DNA from: Holosporales bacterium
Lineage (GTDB): Bacteria; Pseudomonadota; Alphaproteobacteria; Caedimonadales; UBA9215
Length of the DNA stretch: 6,056 bases
Direction of reading: 5' to 3'
NCBI GenBank assembly: GCA_003503995.1
Contig: DOCA01000005.1
Coordinates: 1 to 6,056, forward strand
Shown here: positions 1 to 4,934 of the stretch, piece after piece
Layout: every line of letters begins with the position of its first letter
Position numbering within the stretch: position 1 is the stretch's first letter
Translations under genes and position numbers: made by a program
Notes under the pieces: generated by a model
The model's database searches: none
Told to the model about the DNA's origin: nothing
Seen by the model: the letters and a program-made list of their open reading frames with translations, nothing else

Positions 1-1
1 C

Positions 2-1090
2 CTTCCCTTTATCATTTTTTCGATTCTCTTTAGCAGCCTTGGAGCCTTAAAAAGAGGAGCCTTCACCTTTACGGCTCTTGCCTTTTCCCTTGTGATTATC
101 TCTAATTATGTTTCAACATCTTTGGGCGGATTTTTAGGCATACAGTTTTTAGATCATGTCGAAATCGCTAATTATAATTCTGGTACGGCGCAACAATTGG
201 TTCCTCTTTGGGAAACATTTTTTACACCTGAGGCTTTGAGAAATATCACAGAATTTTGGGGTCTTAGAGTCTTGCAATTCATCTCTAATGACATGGCTCT
301 TTTTGCAGGTATTTCCTGTGGGCTTCTTTTGGCATTTACCAATCATAGCAAAACAAAAGCTATCTCTTTAAAAATGAAATCTATTGCTTTTTCATTTTTG
401 CAAAAAGGCTTTATCCCTCTTATTCCACTGTTCATTTTAGGGTACATTTTTAACATGCAGCACAGTGGGTTGCTCAACTCGATTTTCCAAGATTATTTTG
501 CAATCATTACCCTGATTGTTGTGTCGACTTTTTCTTATATTATTTTTCTTTATGGCATTGCTTCCTCTTTCAAAATTGCGACATGGCACCGTTATTTAAA
601 GAACATGTTACCAGCCATGATCACAGGTTTTAGCACGATGTCCAGCGCCTCAGCCCTGCCGCTTCTTATGGAAGGCGCTGCAAGGAATACGGGTAATGAA
701 GAGGTTAAAGGTGTTGTCCCTATTAGTATTAATATTCACTTGATTGGAGATTGTTTTTCTATCTCTATTTTGGCTCTCACCATTCTTGTCTCCTTTGGGC
801 ACCCGTTGCCGACCCTCGAAGAATATATGCTTTTCACCCTATTTTTTGTGTTGGCTAAATTTGCTGTTGCCGCCGTTCCGGGAGGAGGGATTTTGGTCAT
901 GATTCCTATCCTTGAAAAGTACCTTGGTTTTACCCCAGAAATGCTGTCATTGATCACAGCCCTTTACATTCTGTTTGATCCCATTGTTACCTCTGCAAAT
1001 GTTCTTGGGAACGGGGCTTTTGCCCAGATTTTTGAGAAAATTTATCACGTATTTCACAAAGAAAAAAAGGTATCTTCATGGGCAAACTAG
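2..1090 (+). CDS. Dicarboxylate/amino acid:cation symporter (SLC1/DAACS family), copy 1, 5'-partial
   Basis: Secondary transporter of the glutamate/aspartate symporter fold, an inner-membrane protein expected to import a small organic acid or amino acid with a coupling cation. The frame is open from base 2; the residues before the GTG at 92 (LPFIIFSILFSSLGAL and on) align with residues 50 onward of the downstream paralogue, so that GTG is not the start and about 49 N-terminal residues lie off the left edge. The 362 visible residues include the HP1 serine motif TMSSASALP (about 635-661), the TM7 segment NIHLIGD (731-751), the HP2 motif AAVPGGGIL (about 869-895) and TM8 DPIVTSANVLGNG (977-1015). 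Compared with GltPh, TM8 keeps Asp394 and Asn401 but has Val for Arg397 and Asn for Asp405; TM7 has His-x-Ile-x-Asp where NMDGT is usual. Relative to copy 2 it carries about 16 extra residues before the next membrane segment (roughly 210-285). Family is secure; substrate and coupling ion cannot be assigned. Confidence 0.9.
   Translation, partial: LPFIIFSILFSSLGALKRGAFTFTALAFSLVIISNYVSTSLGGFLGIQFLDHVEIANYNSGTAQQLVPLWETFFTPEALRNITEFWGLRVLQFISNDMALFAGISCGLLLAFTNHSKTKAISLKMKSIAFSFLQKGFIPLIPLFILGYIFNMQHSGLLNSIFQDYFAIITLIVVSTFSYIIFLYGIASSFKIATWHRYLKNMLPAMITGFSTMSSASALPLLMEGAARNTGNEEVKGVVPISINIHLIGDCFSISILALTILVSFGHPLPTLEEYMLFTLFFVLAKFAVAAVPGGGILVMIPILEKYLGFTPEMLSLITALYILFDPIVTSANVLGNGAFAQIFEKIYHVFHKEKKVSSWAN
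1067..1070 (+). promoter_or_regulatory. Ribosome binding site of symporter copy 2
   Basis: AAGG preceded by a run of A lies 7 nt before the ATG at 1078, inside the coding end of copy 1. It supports that ATG as the start and suggests coupled translation of the two symporters. Confidence 0.6.
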
Positions 1091-2274
1091 CTGATTTAAA
1101 ACTTCCTCTTATTTTAATTTCTGAAATTATTCTATGCCTTTTTTTTGGGGATATGGTTTCAACGGAAATTAAATCAATCCTTTATGCCATCAGCTTGAGC
1201 ATCAAAGAAGCTTTGCTTATGGTGCTTCCTTTTATTATTTTTTCCTTTTTACTTAGTAGTATTGGCACCCTTAGGAACGGAGCTCTTTCCTTTGTTATGA
1301 TTGCGTTTTTGATGGTCATTTTATCAAACTTTACGGCGACATCTTTGGCGGGTTTCTTAGGTATTTTCACCTTAAATGCTTTGGATAATATTCAAGCTTT
1401 CACACCCTCAACGCTCGATTTATTACCTTTCTGGGATTTAGATTTTCCTTCCTTTTTATCCAATGACACGGCTCTTTTCTTAGGTCTTTTATGTGGCATT
1501 CTGGTTTCTTTAACGGGCTTTCAAAAAGGGCAAAACATAGCCCGTTACCTGCAACACTATGCGTTACTCTTTTTAAAGCGTCTTTTCATTCCTGTGATTC
1601 CAGTCTTTGTTTTGGGGTTTATTCTTAAGATGCAACATGATGGTATTTTAACGCTTATTGTTCAAAATTACCTCTCTGTTTTTGTGGCGATTACCCTTCT
1701 TGCTTTTACCTACATTATCCTTTTGTATGGCTTTGTTGCTCGTTTTAATCCGTCAAAATGGTTGATTAGTATTCGTAATATGGTGCCAGCCCTTGTAACA
1801 GGATTCAGCACTATGTCCAGTGCGTCAGCCCTTCCACTCATCACAACAGCCTCGGAAAAAACATCAAAGAATCCCGTGGTGAACGGTATTGTGCCCTTGA
1901 GTATTAATATCCATATGATTGGGGATTGTTTTTCTCTCTCTATCTTGGCACTAGCCATTATGGTGTCCTTTGGCCAACCGTTGCCAGACCCTTCGGCCTT
2001 TCTAACGTTTACCCTCTTTTTTGTGATTGCGCGCTTTTCTGTTGCAGCTGTCCCAGGAGGAGGGGTCTTGGTTATTCTGCCTGTTCTAGAATCTACTCTT
2101 GGATTCTCGCCCGAGATGCTGTCCTTGATTTTGGCTCTTTATATTTTATTTGATCCCATTGCAACGTCTGCCAATGTTTTTGGTAATGGGGCCTTTGCCC
2201 TTCTTTTTGAAAAGGCCTATACAGGTTTTCAGAGGAGTTTTTACAAAAAAGCCTCCCAGGAACGAGAGGCTTGA
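1078..2274 (+). CDS. Dicarboxylate/amino acid:cation symporter (SLC1/DAACS family), copy 2
   Basis: Complete 398-residue inner-membrane carrier, close to the usual 400-430 residues of the family. Residues 12-24 and 32-64 look like the first two membrane segments, the latter with the family-like block MVLPFIIFSFLLSSIG. HP1 is TMSSASALP (245-253), TM7 carries NIHMIGD (277-283), HP2 is AAVPGGGVL (323-331), and TM8 is DPIATSANVFGNG (359-371). By alignment to GltPh, Asp359 matches substrate-binding Asp394, Ala362 replaces Arg397, Asn366 matches Asn401, Asn370 replaces Asp405, and His279/Ile281/Asp283 replace Asn310/Asp312/Thr314. It overlaps copy 1 by 13 bp (1078-1090) and has a ribosome binding site at 1067-1070, so the two are almost certainly one operon born of tandem duplication; by eye well over half the residues in the C-terminal half are identical. 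Loss of the Arg that binds a side-chain carboxylate argues against glutamate or aspartate as substrate; what it carries instead is unknown. Confidence 0.93.
   Translation: MGKLADLKLPLILISEIILCLFFGDMVSTEIKSILYAISLSIKEALLMVLPFIIFSFLLSSIGTLRNGALSFVMIAFLMVILSNFTATSLAGFLGIFTLNALDNIQAFTPSTLDLLPFWDLDFPSFLSNDTALFLGLLCGILVSLTGFQKGQNIARYLQHYALLFLKRLFIPVIPVFVLGFILKMQHDGILTLIVQNYLSVFVAITLLAFTYIILLYGFVARFNPSKWLISIRNMVPALVTGFSTMSSASALPLITTASEKTSKNPVVNGIVPLSINIHMIGDCFSLSILALAIMVSFGQPLPDPSAFLTFTLFFVIARFSVAAVPGGGVLVILPVLESTLGFSPEMLSLILALYILFDPIATSANVFGNGAFALLFEKAYTGFQRSFYKKASQEREA
2245..2272 (-). terminator. Intrinsic terminator of the 485-residue exported-protein gene
   Basis: Read on the minus strand, AAGCCTCTC and GGGAGGCTT form a 9-bp stem (one T-G wobble) around the loop GTTCCT, followed by TTTT, so that six T in a row end the structure. 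It begins 27 nt after the stop codon of the minus-strand gene at 2299. It lies entirely within the last codons of the plus-strand symporter copy 2. On the plus strand the hairpin has no following T tract, so it should work in one direction only. Confidence 0.82.
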
Positions 2275-2298
2275 TAGTGAACACCGCTTTATGGGACC

Positions 2299-3756
2299 TT
2301 ATAATGTCGAGAGCTCTTCTTTAATTTTTTGAAGGCGCTCTATAAGTCTGTTTGCTAATTCAAGATTACCTTTGTCGCTTGCTTCTTTAGCCTTTTGGGC
2401 AATAAGAGCTGCGTGCTCTACTAGCCCTGCTCTTTGTGCTTGTTCCATTGAATTGTGACTAATGGCTTCCTTTCCTAAAGTTTGAGCGACTTCCTTAAGC
2501 TTCTTAGAGGCTTTGTCGTAATCTGATGGTGTGATTACGCTCAGCACCTCAATGCTTTCGCCGCTGCCGGAACCTTCATCAACAATAACTGTGATATCTT
2601 CCACGTCTTTAGGAGAGGAGAGCCCCATATCTAAAAGATCGGGCGGTGTTAGGCTAAGGCCAAATGTTAATTCACACAGTTCTGCGTGGAATGCTGGCAA
2701 TTGGGAGCTGGAGGCGTGAGGATCTGTTGTGGCTGCAATATACTTATGGAAAAAATTCCCAAGGGCGACATAGGCATCTAAAGGAGATTGAAGGGATAAA
2801 AATTTATCTAAGGCAACAGCCGATGAGGCCACAATTTCTCTTTTAAGCATCGTTGTATTAAGAAGGACATTCAAGCGCTTTTGACGCGCTAAGTCACCTT
2901 CTGCTGTTTTAAGTTGGACGGCTAGAGCATCTATTTTTCGATCTTCTCGTTCTGCAACATTTTTTAAGAAATAGTAGGTGAGCTCAAGGTGCGCAAGCTC
3001 ATGGCTAAAGCCAAATAAAAGTCCATCTGGGAAATTTTCAAGGGTATGGTCTTTTGGATTATTAGCCGCGTAAAGGCGCTTGCCTAGGAAATTGAGTTGC
3101 CCAACGAGATTATAAAATGCTTCAGAGCCTTTTTCTGCCTTTTTCAGAAGGTCAGATTGATCAGCTAGATCTTCTGAGAGAATCTTTGCATCTCCTTTTT
3201 GTTCATAAAAATACCGCTCTAAAAACGGTGCATCATGTGCTGGAGGAGTATCGTCTAGGGAGAAAAGCGTGCCAAAGAGAGCTCTTAACTCTGAATTATC
3301 CAAGGAAGCAACCATGCCCTCAACATTATCTAAATCGAGCTCTTGAAGGGCAAGGACACTTTTCTCTGCTTTGCTTGATTCAGCTTTGCCAAGGGAGCCT
3401 AGGAGAGACCAATGAATGTAGGGTTTAAGGAGATTTTTTTCTTCAAAGGGGAGACTCATAATAAAAGTATTTCTTTTCCCTTCTTCCATTTCCCGAAGGG
3501 CTGTTTGAAAAAGAGGATTCTGGTACAAGGTTTTTGTTTCTGTGTGCTTACTCAATTGGACTAAGGTTTGTGCTCTTTTGCCATCAAAGGCTTCGCTAAA
3601 GAGTGTGTTTACAAAAGATTTGAGAGGGACCTTTGTTGAGCCAACTTCGAGAACATCCTCTTCGATGCCTTTGTCACTGGAAAATACCCCTTGAGGGTAG
3701 AGAATCAAAAGGCTTACGATAGCTATTTTCATATGATTTAAAATATATTGTTTCAT
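2299..3756 (-). CDS. Exported helix-rich protein of unknown function with an HELAH motif
   Basis: I do not recognise this 485-residue protein. Residues 1-26 look like a Sec signal peptide: Lys2 and Lys10, a hydrophobic core IAIVSLLILY (11-20), and a likely cleavage after VFS (24-26), so it is probably periplasmic or secreted. Most of the rest looks helical and highly charged. Residues 252-256 are HELAH, matching the HExxH zinc-protease consensus, but no clear third ligand is evident. Residues 265-300 could be coiled coil (KIDALAVQLKTAEGDLARQ). An acidic Gly/Ser stretch (DEGSGSGESIE, 393-403) separates the main part from a C-terminal helical segment (about 410-485). The start at 3754-3756 is chosen over Met9 because AGGGA lies 7 nt before it and nothing comparable precedes Met9. 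The gene converges on the symporters, diverges from yqgE and has its own terminator, so it is probably monocistronic. A lineage-specific envelope or effector-like protein is possible but unproven. Confidence 0.82.
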   Translation of the reverse strand: MKQYILNHMKIAIVSLLILYPQGVFSSDKGIEEDVLEVGSTKVPLKSFVNTLFSEAFDGKRAQTLVQLSKHTETKTLYQNPLFQTALREMEEGKRNTFIMSLPFEEKNLLKPYIHWSLLGSLGKAESSKAEKSVLALQELDLDNVEGMVASLDNSELRALFGTLFSLDDTPPAHDAPFLERYFYEQKGDAKILSEDLADQSDLLKKAEKGSEAFYNLVGQLNFLGKRLYAANNPKDHTLENFPDGLLFGFSHELAHLELTYYFLKNVAEREDRKIDALAVQLKTAEGDLARQKRLNVLLNTTMLKREIVASSAVALDKFLSLQSPLDAYVALGNFFHKYIAATTDPHASSSQLPAFHAELCELTFGLSLTPPDLLDMGLSSPKDVEDITVIVDEGSGSGESIEVLSVITPSDYDKASKKLKEVAQTLGKEAISHNSMEQAQRAGLVEHAALIAQKAKEASDKGNLELANRLIERLQKIKEELSTL

Positions 3757-3763
3757 TTTTTAA

Positions 3764-3768
3764 TCCCT
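3764..3768 (-). promoter_or_regulatory. Ribosome binding site of the exported-protein gene
   Basis: AGGGA on the minus strand, 7 nt before the ATG at 3756. It decides the start in favour of Met1 over the in-frame Met9. Confidence 0.65.
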
Positions 3769-3830
3769 GTATTTTATAAAATGTTGGATACTTCAATCTA
3801 ACTATAAAAAAGAGGTTGCTTCAAGGCCTA

Positions 3831-3868
3831 TTGTTCTTTTTCAAAAACTGCTATTCTTTAAAGAACAA
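3831..3868 (+). repeat. 9-bp inverted repeat in the yqgE leader
   Basis: TTGTTCTTT (3831-3839) and AAAGAACAA (3860-3868) are perfect reverse complements around a 20-nt spacer. The right half also belongs to a perfect 12-nt palindrome, TTCTTTAAAGAA (3854-3865). The repeat ends 25 nt before the yqgE start. It could be an operator or a weak leader hairpin; with only 2 G/C pairs per arm, chance in AT-rich DNA is not excluded. Confidence 0.4.
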
Positions 3869-3883
3869 ATGGGTACAGGGTAT

Positions 3884-3887
3884 AGGG
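3884..3887 (+). promoter_or_regulatory. Ribosome binding site deciding the yqgE start
   Basis: AGGG lies 6 nt before the ATG at 3894. This supports that ATG rather than the upstream in-frame TTG at 3816, which would add 26 residues unlike any YqgE N-terminus. Confidence 0.6.
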
Positions 3888-3893
3888 TTCAGA

Positions 3894-4484
3894 ATGTCAT
3901 CAAAAAAAGTAAAGAAAATAGCTGAAACAGATTTTCACTTAACAGGACAGATCCTTGTTGCTATGCCACAAATGCAAGACCCTCGTTTTAAAAAGTCAGT
4001 GATTTTTATGTGTGGCCATGATGATCATGGCGCTATGGGAATTGTGGTGAATAAGCTTATTGAATCCGTTACCTTTGAAGATCTTCTTCAACAGTTAAAT
4101 CTTGAAAATATTGATAAAAGCCTGGATATTCAGGTGCATTATGGAGGCCCCGTTGAAATTGGTCGTGGATTTGTTTTACACAGCACAGATTATATGGCAG
4201 AAGCCTCCGTTGAGGTTACCAATGATATTGCACTATCAGCTTCAACAACCGTTTTAGATGATGTCATTCTCGGGAATGGCCCCGATCATATCTTATTAGC
4301 CCTTGGGTATGCGGGATGGAGCAGCGGTCAATTAGAAGAAGAAATTATGAAAAATGGTTGGCTTACCCTACCAGCAGATGGTTCTATTTTATTTGATACC
4401 AACCCAAACACTCTTTGGCAACGGACCTTGGAAAAATTTGGTGTGGACCCAGAGCATCTCTTTGCACATACAGGCCATGCGTAA
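3894..4484 (+). CDS. yqgE: YqgE/AlgH family protein (DUF179)
   Basis: A 196-residue cytoplasmic protein of the YqgE/AlgH family, close to the 187 residues of E. coli YqgE. The family signature is complete: LTGQILVAMPQMQDPRF (16-32) with the following KKSVIFMCGH (33-42), GAMGIVVNK (46-54), YGGPVEIGRGFVLHS (83-97) and ALGYAGWSSGQLEEE (136-150), then a conserved Trp in NTLWQRTLEKFGVDP (172-186). The biochemical role of the family is not settled; AlgH was named for an effect on alginate production in Pseudomonas, and YqgE is often found near the Holliday-junction resolvase gene yqgF, which is absent here. The start at 3894 is set by the ribosome binding site and by the match to family length; the frame is open back to a TTG at 3816. 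It stands alone on the plus strand between two minus-strand genes, so it probably has its own promoter within 3757-3893. The GHA C-terminus resembles alphaproteobacterial members. Confidence 0.94.
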   Translation: MSSKKVKKIAETDFHLTGQILVAMPQMQDPRFKKSVIFMCGHDDHGAMGIVVNKLIESVTFEDLLQQLNLENIDKSLDIQVHYGGPVEIGRGFVLHSTDYMAEASVEVTNDIALSASTTVLDDVILGNGPDHILLALGYAGWSSGQLEEEIMKNGWLTLPADGSILFDTNPNTLWQRTLEKFGVDPEHLFAHTGHA

Positions 4485-4529
4485 CTGAAACCTTTTTGAA
4501 AGGGTGATAAAAATATTTATTCTGGGTTT

Positions 4530-4724
4530 TTAAATAGAGCGCAAGGCAAAGAAAACAGCACCAAAAACAGCTATTTTTGTGTAGATAAAGATATTAAGAT
4601 ATAATCGCAAAAAGTATCGCGGTTCGCCTTCTTTCACCTTAAAAAGATGGCAAATCCAATCCCCTGGTTTCAAGATCAGGTCAATTAACTTATCACAAAA
4701 GAGGGACAGCTTTTTTATATCCAT
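4530..4724 (-). CDS. Possible small membrane protein (64 residues)
   Basis: Unrecognised small ORF. An amphipathic N-terminal stretch (KKLSLFCDKLIDLILKP, 4-20) is followed by a charged loop (KVKEGEPR, 29-36) and a hydrophobic segment of about 23 residues (39-61), interrupted by Lys50, that could span the inner membrane. The residue pattern looks protein-like, and there is no better frame here. No Shine-Dalgarno sequence precedes the ATG; instead a TATACT box ends 6 nt before it, the spacing expected of a leaderless transcript. It lies in the same direction as secA, about 210 bp downstream, and converges on yqgE. Real gene is more likely than not, but without homologues this is a cautious call. 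Confidence 0.5.
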   Translation of the reverse strand: MDIKKLSLFCDKLIDLILKPGDWICHLFKVKEGEPRYFLRLYLNIFIYTKIAVFGAVFFALRSI

Positions 4725-4730
4725 AAGACC

Positions 4731-4736
4731 AGTATA
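4731..4736 (-). promoter_or_regulatory. Possible -10 box for the 64-residue ORF (leaderless placement)
   Basis: TATACT on the minus strand matches TATAAT at five of six positions and ends 6 nt before the ATG at 4724, so transcription would begin at or beside the start codon. No convincing -35 hexamer is seen 16-18 nt upstream, and there is no TG extension. Confidence 0.28.
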
Positions 4737-4764
4737 TCTTAATTTCGTATAAAAGTATTGCTTC

Positions 4765-4781
4765 AGCTCTTTTGCAGAGCT
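4765..4781. repeat. Small inverted repeat
   Basis: AGCTCT and AGAGCT form a perfect 6-bp stem around TTTGC. Neither strand has a T tract after it, so it is not an intrinsic terminator. It is the outermost of three hairpins in the spacer downstream of secA. Confidence 0.35.
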
Positions 4782-4847
4782 TCCTATGAGACATAGTCGT
4801 CGATCGCTCTTTCCTAGACTGGAACTTTTTTGGGATAATGATAAGCT

Positions 4848-4880
4848 ACTCCATTGCCCCCTTATCGATCGTGGGGGAGT
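4848..4880. repeat. G/C-tract inverted repeat downstream of secA
   Basis: CCCCC (4857-4861) and GGGGG (4873-4877) enclose an 11-nt loop containing CGATCG; ACTCC (4848-4852) can pair instead with GGAGT (4876-4880), giving an extended or alternative stem. This is markedly more GC-rich than the surroundings. It lies downstream of the secA stop on the minus strand, but no T run follows on that strand. Confidence 0.45.
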
Positions 4881-4881
4881 T

Positions 4882-4909
4882 CCTCATCATTTAAAAGGGA
4901 ATGATGAGG
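4882..4909. repeat. 10-bp perfect hairpin just downstream of secA
   Basis: CCTCATCATT (4882-4891) and AATGATGAGG (4900-4909) are perfect reverse complements around an 8-nt loop. The structure starts 25 nt after the secA stop codon, where a 3'-end structure would be expected. On the secA strand it is followed by AACTCCCCC, not T, so it is not a canonical intrinsic terminator. It could stabilise the mRNA 3' end or be part of a repeat element. Confidence 0.5.
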
Positions 4910-4934
4910 GGGATAATGTTTTAGGGTAAGCTTA

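Noticed and set aside
92..1090. Symporter copy 1 starting at the GTG at 92
   Set aside because: The frame is open to base 2 and the upstream residues align with copy 2 residues 50 onward, so the gene is cut by the window edge.
2304..2328. Terminator for the symporter operon at GAGAGCTC followed by a T run
   Set aside because: The palindrome AGAGCTCT leaves no room for a loop, so no stable hairpin forms ahead of the T run.
3117..3428. Plus-strand 103-codon ORF
   Set aside because: It lies wholly within the minus-strand exported-protein gene, which has a signal peptide, ribosome binding site and terminator. The plus frame has none of these.
3771..3778. TATAAAAT on the minus strand as -10 box of the 485-residue gene
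   Set aside because: Transcription would start at about 3764-3766, cutting into the ribosome binding site at 3764-3768, and no -35 lies at the right distance.
3831..3857. TTGTTC with TATTCT as a yqgE promoter
   Set aside because: The spacer is only 15 nt and both boxes are weak in AT-rich DNA; the promoter cannot be placed with confidence.
3816..3893. N-terminal extension of YqgE from the TTG at 3816
   Set aside because: No ribosome binding site, residues unlike the family, and the extension would run through the inverted repeat. The ATG at 3894 has a good site and gives normal length.
4490..4505. Terminator between yqgE and the 64-residue ORF
   Set aside because: The stem is about 6 bp with a T-G wobble, and neither strand has an immediate T tract.
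4693..4794. Minus-strand 33-codon ORF starting MSHRKLCKRAEAI
   Set aside because: Very short, overlaps the 64-residue ORF in another frame, and has no ribosome binding site or recognisable features.
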